Positions 1-7,288 of a stretch of 9,374 nt of DNA are shown in pieces. The stretch is from Cyanobacteriota bacterium (GTDB lineage Bacteria > Cyanobacteriota > Cyanobacteriia > Leptolyngbyales > Leptolyngbyaceae). The notes under the pieces are model-generated. The model did no database searches. It had not been told where the DNA came from and worked only from the letters and a program-made list of their open reading frames with translations. A program made the translations under genes and the position numbers. Position 1 is the first letter of the stretch. Each line of letters begins with the position of its first letter. The stretch is taken from the NCBI GenBank assembly GCA_027482985.1, contig JAIXVO010000281.1, positions 1-9,374 of the forward strand, in the 5' to 3' direction.

Positions 1-158
1 ACTTGCCCTTTTTCATTGCCGACCACCACGATCGCCCGGAAGCTGAGTTTTTTCCCACCTTTGACCACCTTGGTCACGCGGCGGATTTGGACGACTCGCT
101 CTTGCCACTCCGTCTCTTTCTCCCGGACTTTCTTGTCATTCTTACGACCTTTCGCCAT
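1..158 (-). CDS. rpsE: Ribosomal protein S5, N-terminal part (cut by window edge)
   Basis: Small-subunit protein S5 binds 16S rRNA near the decoding region and the mRNA entry site and contributes to translational fidelity. Only the first 52 codons are visible; the rest lies beyond the left edge. The visible part has a charged, Lys/Glu-rich N-terminus (residues 1-20) followed by the start of the conserved S5 RNA-binding domain, including [14 protein letters not shown] and the following [11 protein letters not shown] strand. The ATG at 158 is preceded by CGGAG with a 6-nt spacing, just after the rplR stop (11-nt spacer). S5 directly after L18 is the usual spc-operon order. The assignment is secure for the fragment; the C-terminus cannot be judged. 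Confidence 0.95.
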   Translation of the reverse strand, partial: MAKGRKNDKKVREKETEWQERVVQIRRVTKVVKGGKKLSFRAIVVVGNEKGQ

Positions 159-169
159 GATTTTCTCCG

Positions 170-532
170 TTAGAATTCTAAACCAGCTTCGCGAGCCGCA
201 TCTGCCAACGCTTTGACGCGTCCGTGATACAGATTGCCGCCCCGATCAAAGACCACTTGCTTAATTCCTTTTTCCAAGGTGCGTTCGGCAATTAATTTAC
301 CGACCTTGGAGGAGGCATCACAGTTACCGCCTGATTCCAACCCTTCCCGCACGTCGGGATCGAGGGTGGAAGCGGCTGCGATCGTATGGTGTTGGGTGTC
401 GTCAATGAGTTGCACGTAAATATGCTGGTTAGACCGGAACACAGCCAGTCTGGGGCGCTCGGTAGTGCCAAAGACTTTACGACGAACCCGCTCATGGCGA
501 CGACGAGTAGAATCTCTTCGACTTGCTTTCAT
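170..532 (-). CDS. rplR: Ribosomal protein L18
   Basis: L18 is a large-subunit protein that, with L5, binds 5S rRNA and anchors it in the central protuberance. The product is 120 residues, the usual length. It has the very basic N-terminus (residues 4-19, many Arg/Lys), then [16 protein letters not shown], a core strand typical of the family, and the C-terminal segment [19 protein letters not shown]. The ATG at 532 lies 1 nt after the TAA of rplF, so ribosomes finishing L6 probably re-initiate here; the upstream AAGAAG is only a modest ribosome-binding site. The stop is TAA at 172-170, 11 nt ahead of rpsE. Confidence 0.97.
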   Translation of the reverse strand: MKASRRDSTRRRHERVRRKVFGTTERPRLAVFRSNQHIYVQLIDDTQHHTIAAASTLDPDVREGLESGGNCDASSKVGKLIAERTLEKGIKQVVFDRGGNLYHGRVKALADAAREAGLEF

Positions 533-533
533 G

Positions 534-1073
534 TTACTTCTTACCTGACTTACCAGCTTTACGTTTGATCACTTCACCGGCATAGCGAATCCCCTTACCC
601 TTGTAAGGTTCGGGGGCACGAACGGCGCGAATCCGAGCTGCCGTATTGCCCACGATTTCCTTATCGATGCCAGTCACAATCACATTTGTATTGTTTTCAA
701 CAGCAAATTCAATGCCCGAGGGCGGTTCGATTTGCACAGGGTGGCTGTAGCCCATGTTCAGGGTCAAATTTTTGCCCTGCACTTGTGCCCGATAACCAAC
801 CCCGGTAATTTCCAACCGTCGTTGAAATCCTTGGGAAACTCCTTCCACCATGTTGGCGACCAGAGTGCGGCTTAAACCATGCCGCTGGCGAGCCGCTCTC
901 GACTCATCTCGCCGTTTCACTAAAACCGTTTCGCCTTCCTGAACCACTTCAACTTCGCTGGGAAGGACACGGGACAATTCCCCTTTGGGACCCTTCACCG
1001 TGACCGCCTGCCCTTCGATGGCGACCGTCACTTTGCTGGGCAGACTAATGGGACGTTTACCGATACGCGACAT
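534..1073 (-). CDS. rplF: Ribosomal protein L6
   Basis: L6 sits at the base of the stalk near the sarcin-ricin loop and the factor-binding site of the 50S subunit. At 179 residues it is of normal length. It opens with MSRIGKRPI, the usual L6 start, has two related alpha/beta domains, and ends with the diagnostic [13 protein letters not shown] segment (about residues 154-167) and a Lys-rich tail. The ATG at 1073 is preceded by TAGGAG with a 6-nt spacing, a strong ribosome-binding site. A 66-nt spacer, with a short palindrome, separates it from rpsH. Its TAA is 1 nt before rplR. Confidence 0.97.
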   Translation of the reverse strand: MSRIGKRPISLPSKVTVAIEGQAVTVKGPKGELSRVLPSEVEVVQEGETVLVKRRDESRAARQRHGLSRTLVANMVEGVSQGFQRRLEITGVGYRAQVQGKNLTLNMGYSHPVQIEPPSGIEFAVENNTNVIVTGIDKEIVGNTAARIRAVRAPEPYKGKGIRYAGEVIKRKAGKSGKK

Positions 1074-1102
1074 AACTAACTCCTACTATTTCCTGATTCG
1101 CT

Positions 1103-1115
1103 GATGAATTTCATC
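1103..1115. repeat. 13-nt palindrome in the rpsH-rplF spacer
   Basis: GATGAA and TTCATC are perfectly complementary and separated by a single base. In RNA the central pairs would open to form a loop, so only a small AT-rich hairpin is possible. It lies in the 66-nt spacer between rpsH and rplF, about 30 nt upstream of the rplF start, followed by no T tract. It could be a processing or pausing site or chance. Confidence 0.35.
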
Positions 1116-1139
1116 GTTCACAATGTGTCCTTCAGCTTG

Positions 1140-1541
1140 CTACCAGACATAGCAGAGGACTTCGCCCCCCAGCCCCTGACGACGGGCTTCGCGGTCCGTC
1201 ATGATGCCACTGGAAGTAGAGATGATCGCAATCCCAATCCCACCTAATACCCGAGGCAATTCTTTCCGGTTGGAGTACACCCGGAAGCCTGGTTTACTGA
1301 CGCGTTTGAGCGAAGTAATGATGGGCCGTTTGCCTTTGCCTTTGTATTTCAAGGCAATGACCAGGTGTTTCTTGATCCCTTCGCCCACTTCTTCGAACTC
1401 GCCAATAAAGCCTTCAGCCTTCAGAACTGTGGCAATGCTGCGAGTCATCTTGGTGGATGGAACCTCGGTCGTTTGATGACGTGCGGAATTCGCATTACGA
1501 ATCCGAGTCAACATATCTGCAATCGTGTCGTTTACCGCCAT
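1140..1541 (-). CDS. rpsH: Ribosomal protein S8
   Basis: S8 is a primary binder of the central domain of 16S rRNA (helix 21 region) and is needed early in 30S assembly. The 133-residue product is full length. It begins [17 protein letters not shown], the standard S8 N-terminus, and ends with the conserved segment [19 protein letters not shown] followed by LCYVW, including the SSGIMT turn that contacts rRNA. In E. coli, S8 also represses the spc operon; nothing here shows that this happens in this organism. The start is ATG at 1541 after AAGGG. It follows rplE directly (22-nt spacer): the rpsN (S14) gene found here in E. coli and Bacillus is absent, as in other cyanobacteria. Confidence 0.97.
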   Translation of the reverse strand: MAVNDTIADMLTRIRNANSARHQTTEVPSTKMTRSIATVLKAEGFIGEFEEVGEGIKKHLVIALKYKGKGKRPIITSLKRVSKPGFRVYSNRKELPRVLGGIGIAIISTSSGIMTDREARRQGLGGEVLCYVW

Positions 1542-1563
1542 AGTGTTCCCTTAATCAATCTGC

Positions 1564-2109
1564 CTAGCTGTCCCGGAAGGGCATTCCAAACTCTTTCAAC
1601 AAGGCTCGACCTTCCTCATCCGTATTTGCTGTGGTGATGATCGAGACATCCATCCCCCGGATTTGATCGATCGTGTCGTATTCAATCTCCGGGAAAATCA
1701 ATTGTTCTCGAATTCCCAGAGTGTAGTTGCCTCGGCCATCGAAGCTCTTGGGGCTGACCCCGCGAAAGTCCCGAATCCGGGGTAGAGCCAGATTCAGCAG
1801 CCGATCCAGAAAGGCGTACATGCGATCCGATCGCAGTGTCACCATGATCCCGACGGGCATCCCCTGCCGCAGTTTGAATCCCGCGATCGCTTTCTTGGCG
1901 CGGGTCACGACGGGCTTTTGACCCGCGATCGTGGCAATTTCCGCCAGGGAAGCTTCTAATGCTTTCGCATTTTGCGCGGCTTCACCCAACCCCCGGTTCA
2001 GCGTGACCTTGACGATCTTGGGCACCTGATGGACGTTGGTATAACCAAACTGCTCCGTCAACTTGGGGACAATTTTGTCGTAATACTGTTGTTTGAGTCG
2101 TTGTGCCAT
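1564..2109 (-). CDS. rplE: Ribosomal protein L5
   Basis: L5 binds 5S rRNA in the central protuberance and contacts the P-site tRNA and the 30S head (bridge B1b). The product is 181 residues, the expected size. Recognisable blocks are [16 protein letters not shown] (about residues 29-44), the [21 protein letters not shown] block (about 63-83), and the C-terminal [20 protein letters not shown] region. The ATG at 2109 is preceded by GAGGA with an 8-nt spacing. It lies 46 nt after rplX; that spacer can form a short GC-rich hairpin. Confidence 0.97.
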   Translation of the reverse strand: MAQRLKQQYYDKIVPKLTEQFGYTNVHQVPKIVKVTLNRGLGEAAQNAKALEASLAEIATIAGQKPVVTRAKKAIAGFKLRQGMPVGIMVTLRSDRMYAFLDRLLNLALPRIRDFRGVSPKSFDGRGNYTLGIREQLIFPEIEYDTIDQIRGMDVSIITTANTDEEGRALLKEFGMPFRDS

Positions 2110-2127
2110 TGTGTGTTCCTCGTAACT

Positions 2128-2145
2128 CCCTGGGCTTGGTCAGGG
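2128..2145 (-). other. Short GC-rich hairpin in the rplX-rplE spacer
   Basis: CCCTG at one side pairs with CAGGG at the other across an 8-nt loop, a five-base-pair stem rich in G and C. It lies in the 46-nt spacer just upstream of the rplE ribosome-binding site. No run of T follows on the transcribed strand, so it is not a rho-independent terminator. It may act as a pausing or RNA-processing element, or be incidental. Confidence 0.3.
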
Positions 2146-2155
2146 CAGGATGTGC

Positions 2156-2500
2156 TTAATCAAGAATTTCGCCCGTTTTCTTCAGCATGCGCACCTTCCG
2201 ACCATCCTCGTTAAAGGTGTAGCAAACGCGACTGGCGACCTTTTGCTTTTCGGAATAGAGCATGACATTCGAGCTGTGAATGGGCGCTTCCGAAGTCACA
2301 ATCTGACCCGATTCGCCTTCTTGCTGAGGTTTGACGTGCTTGGTGCGAATATTCACACCCTTGACCACGACTTTACTCAGCTTGGGCAGGGTCAATAACA
2401 CTTCACCCACCTTGCCCTTGTCTTTGCCCGTAATCACCTGCACCGTATCGCCCTTTTTGACGTGCATGTTGTAACGGACAGCGGTTTGAGTTTTCGCCAT
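2156..2500 (-). CDS. rplX: Ribosomal protein L24
   Basis: L24 binds 23S rRNA domain I, starts assembly of the 50S subunit in bacteria and lies near the exit tunnel. The product is 114 residues and carries the KOW motif at about residues 14-42 ([20 protein letters not shown]), followed by the conserved [15 protein letters not shown] block. The start ATG at 2500 overlaps the TAA of rplN by one base (TAATG). It is preceded by CGGAGGT inside the rplN coding region, a near-perfect ribosome-binding site, which decides for this ATG over the internal Met12. Translational coupling with L14 is likely. Confidence 0.97.
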   Translation of the reverse strand: MAKTQTAVRYNMHVKKGDTVQVITGKDKGKVGEVLLTLPKLSKVVVKGVNIRTKHVKPQQEGESGQIVTSEAPIHSSNVMLYSEKQKVASRVCYTFNEDGRKVRMLKKTGEILD

Positions 2501-2868
2501 TACAGCACCTCCGGAGCCAGTGAAACGATTTTCGTGAATTCCTTATCGCGCAATTCCCGGGCCACGGGACCAAACACCCGGGTACCCCGTGGGTTCTTGT
2601 CCTTATTGATAATCACAGCCGCGTTGTCATCAAACCGGATGCTCATGCCACTATCCCGGCGCACCGTCTTCCGCGTTCTGACTACGACAGCAGTCACCAC
2701 GTCCGATTTTTTAACGCCCATATTGGGAATCGCATCTTTGACCACAGCGACGATAATGTCGCCAATTCCGGCATAGCGACGGTTGCCGCCACCCAACACC
2801 CGGATACACATCAGTTTGCGTGCCCCGCTGTTGTCTGCCACATTTAGGTAAGTTTGAGGTTGAATCAT
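2500..2868 (-). CDS. rplN: Ribosomal protein L14
   Basis: L14 lies on the interface side of the 50S subunit, contacting 16S rRNA (bridge B8). The product has 122 residues, the exact usual length. It begins [20 protein letters not shown] and carries the conserved [17 protein letters not shown] strand and the C-terminal [26 protein letters not shown] region. The ATG at 2868 is preceded by GAGGA right after the rpsQ stop codon (13-nt spacer). Its own stop codon overlaps the rplX start. The sequence is ordinary and highly conserved, so the call is secure. Confidence 0.98.
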   Translation of the reverse strand: MIQPQTYLNVADNSGARKLMCIRVLGGGNRRYAGIGDIIVAVVKDAIPNMGVKKSDVVTAVVVRTRKTVRRDSGMSIRFDDNAAVIINKDKNPRGTRVFGPVARELRDKEFTKIVSLAPEVL

Positions 2869-2881
2869 GAGTTATCGTCCT

Positions 2882-3127
2882 CTATGCCTTGGTGGTCAAA
2901 ATATCGATCACTTGCCACCGCTTGGTGCGGCTGAGTGGGCGGGTTTCCTGAATGCGGACGCGATCGCCAATCTTGCACTTGTTTTCTTCGTCGTGCGCCT
3001 TATATTTTTTGGTACTGGCGACAATCTTTCCGTACTTCGGGTGAGCAGCGCGGCTTTCCACCGACACCACCACCGTCTTGTCCATCTTGTCGCTGACCAC
3101 TAAGCCAACTCGTTCTTTTACTGCCAT
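2882..3127 (-). CDS. rpsQ: Ribosomal protein S17
   Basis: S17 is a primary 16S rRNA-binding protein of the 5-prime domain with an OB-fold. The chosen start, ATG at 3127 ([18 protein letters not shown]), gives 81 residues, the usual size, and matches the family N-terminus. The frame is open further upstream to 3226, but that would add 33 unrelated residues and run into rpmC. GGAG lies about 9 nt upstream of the chosen ATG. Family features seen are [19 protein letters not shown] and [18 protein letters not shown]. It follows rpmC after 55 nt and precedes rplN by 13 nt. Confidence 0.96.
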   Translation of the reverse strand: MAVKERVGLVVSDKMDKTVVVSVESRAAHPKYGKIVASTKKYKAHDEENKCKIGDRVRIQETRPLSRTKRWQVIDILTTKA

Positions 3128-3182
3128 CTCGTCTACTCCGACCGAAATAAGGAAGGATAAAAAATCATTTAATCTTGAGGGA

Positions 3183-3401
3183 TTAGCCCTCAGCCTGTTG
3201 CTTTTGCAACTGCCGTTCCCGTTCAATCGTCATCAACTGAGCCAGACGGTGGCGGTTATGTTTGAACTGATGCGGCTTTTCCAACCGGCGCGTCCCTTTC
3301 TGGAATCGCAACTCAAACAGTTGCTTTTTCACTTCGAGAATTTGGGCTTCGATTTCCTCGTCACTCAAATCTCGAACTTCATCAATTTTGGGTAAAGCCA
3401 T
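3183..3401 (-). CDS. rpmC: Ribosomal protein L29
   Basis: L29 is a small helical protein next to L23 at the mouth of the exit tunnel. With the ATG at 3401 it has 72 residues, starting [17 protein letters not shown], and forms the two expected helices: about residues 13-37 with [10 protein letters not shown], and about 43-66 with [14 protein letters not shown]. The frame stays open upstream into rplP, but the family N-terminus and the ribosome-binding site GGAGGA, 8 nt ahead of this ATG, fix the start. Only one base separates it from the TGA of rplP, so coupled translation with L16 is likely. The C-terminus is a short Gln-rich extension. Confidence 0.96.
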   Translation of the reverse strand: MALPKIDEVRDLSDEEIEAQILEVKKQLFELRFQKGTRRLEKPHQFKHNRHRLAQLMTIERERQLQKQQAEG

Positions 3402-3402
3402 A

Positions 3403-3822
3403 TCAGGACTCCTCCGTTGCACGCGAGATGAACTTGGTTTTGATGGGCAATTTGTATTGCGCCAATCGCATCGCTTCCCGCGCCGTCGCTTCCGGCACCC
3501 CGGCAATCTCGAACATGATGCGACCGGGTTTCACCACCGCGACCCAAAATTCAGGTGCCCCTTTACCAGAACCCATCCGGGTTTCCGCAGGTCGCATGGT
3601 CACAGGTTTGTCCGGGAAAATCCGAATCCAGATTTTGCCACCCCGGCGAATGTAACGGGTCATCGCTCGACGACTGGCTTCAATTTGGCGGGAGGTAATC
3701 CAGGTCGGCTCTAGGGCTTGTAGGCCAAACTCACCAAAGTTGAGTTCGTTACCCCGAGTCGCAAGACCTTTCATCCGGCCCCGCTGTTGCTTACGAAATT
3801 TTGTTCTTCTTGGACTTAACAT
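3403..3822 (-). CDS. rplP: Ribosomal protein L16
   Basis: L16 binds near the A site and central protuberance of the 50S subunit and is important for tRNA accommodation. The 139-residue product begins [19 protein letters not shown], the typical bacterial and plastid N-terminus, and contains [20 protein letters not shown] (about residues 82-101), the loop reaching toward the peptidyl transferase centre. The ATG at 3822 has no recognisable Shine-Dalgarno sequence: upstream is TTCTCTAAGTACCGAGCC, with at best a GAG too close to the start. A heptamer repeat occupies the upstream spacer (61 nt from rpsC). Its TGA is 1 nt before rpmC. Confidence 0.97.
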   Translation of the reverse strand: MLSPRRTKFRKQQRGRMKGLATRGNELNFGEFGLQALEPTWITSRQIEASRRAMTRYIRRGGKIWIRIFPDKPVTMRPAETRMGSGKGAPEFWVAVVKPGRIMFEIAGVPEATAREAMRLAQYKLPIKTKFISRATEES

Positions 3823-3840
3823 GGCTCGGTACTTAGAGAA

Positions 3841-3867
3841 GGCAGAGGGCAGAAGGCGGGGGCAGAG
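3841..3867. repeat. Degenerate heptamer repeat (GGCAGAR) between rpsC and rplP
   Basis: Four head-to-tail units are visible on the plus strand: GGCAGAG (3841-3847), GGCAGAA (3848-3854), a six-base variant GGCGGG (3855-3860) and GGCAGAG (3861-3867), followed by purine-rich GGAGAAA. The block resembles the short tandemly repeated repetitive (STRR) heptamers known from intergenic regions of cyanobacterial genomes; that family assignment is from memory, not a search. On the operon transcript it reads as a pyrimidine-rich stretch ending 18 nt before the rplP start codon, and so sits close to where a ribosome-binding site would be. Confidence 0.65.
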
Positions 3868-3883
3868 GGAGAAACCCTATGCG

Positions 3884-4633
3884 TTAGCCTTCGTTGGAGC
3901 GATCTTCAAACTGTTGACGACGGCGTTGTTGACGGCGACGGGGTTGTTGGTTGGGGGGGGCGGGACGTTCTTCCTGGCCGGGAATGATTTCGCCCTTGAA
4001 GACCCAAACTTTGATGCCTAAGGTGCCGTAGATGGTGCTGGCGGTACAGTAGGCGTAGTCGATATCTGCCCGTAACGTATGGAGGGGGACGCGACCTTCC
4101 CGCGTCCATTCGGGGCGGGCGATTTCAGCGCCGTTTAAGCGACCGCTGACTTGAATTTTGATCCCTTCAATCCCGGCTTTTTGCGCCCGGACAATGGCTT
4201 GCCGCACGACGCGCCGGAAAGAAACCCGCCGTTCCAGTTGTTGAGCAATGTACTCACCGATTAACGCAGCATCGGCATCGACCCGAGCGACTTCAACGAC
4301 GTTGATCCGAATCTGGCGATCGCCGCCGCCCAGGACTTTCAACAATCCGGTGCGCAGTTCTTCGATCCCCTGCCCACCTCGACCGACGACCACACCGGGA
4401 CGAGCCGTATGGACTTCGAGATCGATTTGGTCAGCCTTCCGTTCAATCCGGATCTGCGAGATCCCTGGACTTTCCAGCCCCTTTAATTTGAGGGGATTTT
4501 TTTGGAAGAAATGACGGATTTTGTAATCCTCTTGCAGCAATTCGGGATAGCGGTTCTCATCAGCGAACCACCGCGATTTGTGCTCTTGGGTAATGCCTAA
4601 GCGTAAACCAGTTGGATGAATCTTCTGTCCCAC
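3884..4633 (-). CDS. rpsC: Ribosomal protein S3 with basic Gln/Arg-rich tail
   Basis: S3 lines the mRNA entry channel in the 30S head and takes part in mRNA unwinding with S4 and S5. The product has 249 residues. It contains an N-terminal domain, a KH domain whose GxxG loop is GRGG at residues 84-87, and the C-terminal S3 domain with [19 protein letters not shown] (about 153-171). From about residue 221 there is a tail rich in Pro, Gln and Arg with the pentapeptide RRRQQ twice in tandem (232-241). Translation starts at GTG (4633), fixed by the family start [12 protein letters not shown] and by GAGGA 8 nt upstream. A run of eight C lies at codons 225-227. The tail makes it slightly longer than I would expect for cyanobacterial S3. 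Confidence 0.97.
   Translation of the reverse strand: MGQKIHPTGLRLGITQEHKSRWFADENRYPELLQEDYKIRHFFQKNPLKLKGLESPGISQIRIERKADQIDLEVHTARPGVVVGRGGQGIEELRTGLLKVLGGGDRQIRINVVEVARVDADAALIGEYIAQQLERRVSFRRVVRQAIVRAQKAGIEGIKIQVSGRLNGAEIARPEWTREGRVPLHTLRADIDYAYCTASTIYGTLGIKVWVFKGEIIPGQEERPAPPNQQPRRRQQRRRQQFEDRSNEG
3911..3940 (-). repeat. Two 15-nt in-frame repeats encoding [10 protein letters not shown] in S3
   Basis: Codons 232-241 of rpsC consist of two near-identical 15-nt units, each encoding Arg-Arg-Arg-Gln-Gln. The units differ only at synonymous third positions, which points to an internal duplication that has since drifted, or to selection for the peptide. They lie in the basic C-terminal tail outside the conserved S3 fold. 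Confidence 0.7.
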
Positions 4634-4645
4634 AGGATGCGTCCT
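4634..4645 (-). promoter_or_regulatory. Ribosome-binding site of rpsC within a small self-complementary element
   Basis: On the transcript, AGGA (part of the GAGGA ribosome-binding site) is followed by CGCA and then TCCT, directly before the GTG start codon of rpsC. AGGA can pair with TCCT across a four-base loop, which would mask the ribosome-binding site. The stem is only four base pairs, so any effect would be weak without flanking structure or a bound protein. Confidence 0.35.
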
Positions 4646-4675
4646 CGTACAAGCTCAATACGGTGTAAAAGCGAA

Positions 4676-5038
4676 CTACTCGACTGCGGCTCCAGGTGCC
4701 ACAGCGATGGTGATATGACAAGTTGGTTTGCGAATTTGGTAAGCCCGCCCTTGTGCCCGGGGACGAAACCGCTTCAGTGAGGGTCCCTGATCCGCAAATG
4801 CGGTACTGATGACCAGTTCTGAGCGATCAAATCCTTCGTTATGCTCAGCATTTGCCGCCGCCGATCGCAACACTTTCAAAATGGGATCGCAGGCCCGATA
4901 AGGCATGAATTCCAGAATGATCAGTGCTTCCCGATAGGAACGCCCCCGAATTTGATCCAGCACCCGCCGGGCTTTGTGGGGAGACATCCGAATATAGCGG
5001 GCGATCGCTTTGACTTCGTTTGCAGTGTTGACAGCCAT
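4676..5038 (-). CDS. rplV: Ribosomal protein L22
   Basis: L22 is a large-subunit protein whose long beta-hairpin lines the peptide exit tunnel and, with L4, forms its constriction. The product is 120 residues. It starts [20 protein letters not shown] and has the [17 protein letters not shown] helix (about residues 19-35), SAAANAEHN (about 58-66), and the hairpin [13 protein letters not shown] (about 96-108). The ATG at 5038 has GAGGA upstream at a 10-nt spacing, and a closer GAGA. It lies 32 nt after rpsS and 42 nt before rpsC. The family, length and position all agree. Confidence 0.97.
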   Translation of the reverse strand: MAVNTANEVKAIARYIRMSPHKARRVLDQIRGRSYREALIILEFMPYRACDPILKVLRSAAANAEHNEGFDRSELVISTAFADQGPSLKRFRPRAQGRAYQIRKPTCHITIAVAPGAAVE

Positions 5039-5070
5039 TTCTCTAAAATCCTCGAATCGCTAGCGATGCC

Positions 5071-5349
5071 TTATCGACGCGCTTTTTTATCAGTTCCCGC
5101 GTGCCCCCGGAAGGTACGGGTGGGCGCAAATTCGCCCAGTTTGTGTCCCACCATTTGCTCTGTCACATAGACAGGCACATGGGTTTTGCCATTGTGAACC
5201 GCGATCGTATGACCGATCATTTGCGGCAGGATCGTGGAGGCCCGAGACCAGGTTTTAATCACTTGCTTCTCCCCCTTGGCATTGAGGGTTTCCACTTTAC
5301 GCATCAAATGATCCGCGACAAAGGGGCCTTTTTTCAGTGAACGAGACAT
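5071..5349 (-). CDS. rpsS: Ribosomal protein S19
   Basis: S19 sits in the head of the 30S subunit with S13, near the A-site tRNA and the intersubunit bridge B1a. The 92-residue product matches the family from end to end: [15 protein letters not shown] at the start, [23 protein letters not shown] (about residues 33-55) in the centre, and [18 protein letters not shown] near the end. The ATG at 5349 follows a purine-rich GGGAGAGTAGAGAAAA stretch that serves as ribosome-binding site. The spacer from rplB is 23 nt and the spacer to rplV is 32 nt. Confidence 0.98.
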   Translation of the reverse strand: MSRSLKKGPFVADHLMRKVETLNAKGEKQVIKTWSRASTILPQMIGHTIAVHNGKTHVPVYVTEQMVGHKLGEFAPTRTFRGHAGTDKKARR

Positions 5350-5372
5350 TTTTCTCTACTCTCCCAATAAAC

Positions 5373-6236
5373 CTATGAATCCCGACCACCACGACCGCGT
5401 TTGGAAGACTTCCGACGGCGGCGCACAATTAAAGCATCACTCAGCTTCCGTTTCTTCCGCGTCTTGCGACCCAAAGCGGGTTTACCCCAGGGGGTAACAG
5501 GCCCAGAACGACCGATGGGTGCCCGACCTTCACCCCCACCATGCGGGTGATCCACCGGGTTCATGACACTGCCTCGCACCTCCGGTCGCCGTCCTAAGTG
5601 ACGCTTCCGACCGGCTTTACCCAGGCTGGTGTTCCGGACATCGCCGTTACCGACTTGACCGATCGTTGCGTAGCATTCCCGCCGAATCAGCCGGACTTCA
5701 CTGGAAGGCAGCTTCAGGGTGACAAAATTCCCTTCTTTCGCCGCGACTTGAGCACTGGTGCCCGCCGCCCGCACAATTTGACCCCCTTTACCAGGCACTA
5801 ATTCGACGTTGTGAACAATCGTCCCCAACGGGATATTGGCCAGGGGCAGCGCATTCCCGACTTCGATCGGCGCATCCGGTCCCGCAATGATCGTGGTGCC
5901 GACGGCTAAACCAGCGGGATGCAGAATATACCGCTTCTCGCCATCCTGATAGAACAACAGGGCAATCCGCGCGTTCCGGTTGGGATCGTATTCGATCGCC
6001 GCCACCTTCGCAGGCACATTGCGTTTGTCCCGCCGAAAATCAATTACCCGGTACAGCCGTTTGTGACCGCCGCCCCGGTGCCGACAGGTAATCACCCCCC
6101 GGTTGTTGCGCCCCTTCGGACGATGGCGCGATCGCGTGAGAGACTTCTCCGGTTCACTCCGCGTGATCTCCGCAAAGTCAGACACACTCCGTTCCCGCGT
6201 GCCAGGGGTATAAGGTCGATAAATCCGAATGCCCAT
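5373..6236 (-). CDS. rplB: Ribosomal protein L2
   Basis: L2 is one of the most conserved ribosomal proteins. It binds 23S rRNA near the peptidyl transferase centre and helps join the subunits. The product has 287 residues, slightly above the E. coli length. Seen are the N-terminal RNA-binding part with [18 protein letters not shown] (about residues 46-63), the central [12 protein letters not shown] (about 83-94), and the [14 protein letters not shown] motif starting at His230, which holds the histidine once implicated in peptidyl transfer. The tail is strongly basic. The ATG at 6236 follows AGAGAG with a 6-nt spacing. It lies 34 nt after rplW. Confidence 0.98.
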   Translation of the reverse strand: MGIRIYRPYTPGTRERSVSDFAEITRSEPEKSLTRSRHRPKGRNNRGVITCRHRGGGHKRLYRVIDFRRDKRNVPAKVAAIEYDPNRNARIALLFYQDGEKRYILHPAGLAVGTTIIAGPDAPIEVGNALPLANIPLGTIVHNVELVPGKGGQIVRAAGTSAQVAAKEGNFVTLKLPSSEVRLIRRECYATIGQVGNGDVRNTSLGKAGRKRHLGRRPEVRGSVMNPVDHPHGGGEGRAPIGRSGPVTPWGKPALGRKTRKKRKLSDALIVRRRRKSSKRGRGGRDS

Positions 6237-6270
6237 AACTTACTCTCTTACTACCTTGCCGATGGGAGGA

Positions 6271-6579
6271 CTAAACCTCTGGGAACAGGGCGATCGAATC
6301 GCCAGATGCCAGCGTCACCACTGCGCGCTTATAAAGGGGCCGATGACCCATGAACTTACCGACGCGGCGTTGTTTCCGAGGCGGATTCAATGTACTAATA
6401 CCAACCACCTTGACATCAAATAAGGACTCGATCGCCGCTTTAATTTGCGGCTTGGTGGCTTTCGGCGCGACTTCAAAGGTGTACTGATTGTTTTCCAGCA
6501 ACAACGTCGCCTTTTCCGTAATGATGGGGCGACGCACCATATCCATTAAGTCGCGGGGATTGAAGTTATTACTAGTCAC
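6271..6579 (-). CDS. rplW: Ribosomal protein L23
   Basis: L23 surrounds the exit tunnel mouth and is the docking site for trigger factor and the signal recognition particle. I place the start at GTG (6579), giving 102 residues (reads [20 protein letters not shown] after the initiator). The frame is open further upstream, but AGGAGGT lies 6 nt before this GTG, a near-perfect ribosome-binding site, and the resulting length fits the family. Seen are [10 protein letters not shown], the [19 protein letters not shown] helix region and the basic [17 protein letters not shown] loop. The start overlaps the rplD stop by 8 nt (GTGACTAG), so coupling with L4 is likely. An internal ATG (codon 12) is a less likely alternative start. 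Confidence 0.93.
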   Translation of the reverse strand: MTSNNFNPRDLMDMVRRPIITEKATLLLENNQYTFEVAPKATKPQIKAAIESLFDVKVVGISTLNPPRKQRRVGKFMGHRPLYKRAVVTLASGDSIALFPEV

Positions 6580-7204
6580 CGTAAACCTCCTGGATTGTCT
6601 CAATAGCCGATGTGGTGACGACAATTTGATCCGCCGCGAGAATATCAAACACGTTCAAATTATTCGCCGAAATCAACCGCAGCTTTTCGACGTTGCGAGC
6701 TGAGAGATAGACGTTTTCGTTCCGCTCTCCCAAAATCATCAACACCTTCGCGTCGGGTTGTACCCCCCAAACGCCCAGCGCAGTCACCAGATCTTTCGTC
6801 TTGGGGCGCAGGAATTTGTCACCAAACTCTTGCACCACAATCAGATCATCAATCCGACTTTGTAATGCTGTGCGCAGCGCTAACCGTCGTTCTTTCCGAT
6901 TCATCTTGAGGGAGTAATCGCGGGGTTTCGGCCCGAAAATCACCCCACCACCCCGCCACAGGGGCGATCTGTTAGAACCAGCTCGTGCCCGACCCGTACC
7001 CTTTTGCCGCCAGGGTTTGCGACCGCCCCCCCTGACTTCGGCTCGGGTTTTGGTCGAAACGGTGCCCTGCCGCGCATTGGCCAACTGCCGCACCAACGCC
7101 CGATGCACCACATGAGAGGCACTCTTCTCGCTCGCCACCTTCAGGTCTAGCGAGGCGTTACCGACCTCTTTTCCTTCCCAATCTTTAACCGCACAATCAA
7201 CCAT
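6572..7204 (-). CDS. rplD: Ribosomal protein L4
   Basis: L4 binds 23S rRNA domain I, and its long loop reaches the exit tunnel constriction beside L22. In E. coli it also represses its own operon by transcription attenuation and translational control; this sequence does not show whether that happens here. The product is 210 residues, with the conserved loop [19 protein letters not shown] (about residues 59-77) and [15 protein letters not shown] (about 83-97). The ATG at 7204 follows AGG and ACGAG, a moderate ribosome-binding site. The spacer from rplC is 84 nt, the largest within the operon. The 3-prime end contains the rplW ribosome-binding site. Confidence 0.97.
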   Translation of the reverse strand: MVDCAVKDWEGKEVGNASLDLKVASEKSASHVVHRALVRQLANARQGTVSTKTRAEVRGGGRKPWRQKGTGRARAGSNRSPLWRGGGVIFGPKPRDYSLKMNRKERRLALRTALQSRIDDLIVVQEFGDKFLRPKTKDLVTALGVWGVQPDAKVLMILGERNENVYLSARNVEKLRLISANNLNVFDILAADQIVVTTSAIETIQEVYGD

Positions 7205-7238
7205 ACTCGTTAACCTGTTCTACTCTCGAAGGGTATGA

Positions 7239-7266
7239 GGCGAGGGACTGCAACCCTGCAACCGCC
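7239..7266 (-). repeat. Tandem octamer and hairpin in the rplC-rplD spacer
   Basis: On the plus strand the octamer CTGCAACC occurs twice in tandem (7248-7255 and 7256-7263). The same stretch can fold: GGCG (7239-7242) and AGGG (7243-7246) pair with CGCC (7263-7266) and CCCT (7254-7257), leaving a five-base bulge. On the transcript it would lie about 35 nt ahead of the rplD start, in the longest spacer of the operon. There is no T tract, so it is not a terminator. Confidence 0.4.
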
Positions 7267-7288
7267 GCTCACAGTCTGCCGATCAATC

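Noticed and set aside
2882..3226. Longer S17 start at 3226
   Set aside because: It would overlap rpmC and add residues foreign to S17; the ATG at 3127 matches the family start.
3183..3506. Longer L29 start at 3506
   Set aside because: The added 35 residues come from the rplP coding region in another frame. The family N-terminus and a GGAGGA ribosome-binding site support the ATG at 3401.
3740..4021. 93-codon plus-strand open frame over the heptamer repeat and S3 tail
   Set aside because: It is antisense to rplP and rpsC with low-complexity content from the repeat and G-run; no ribosome-binding site or family similarity.
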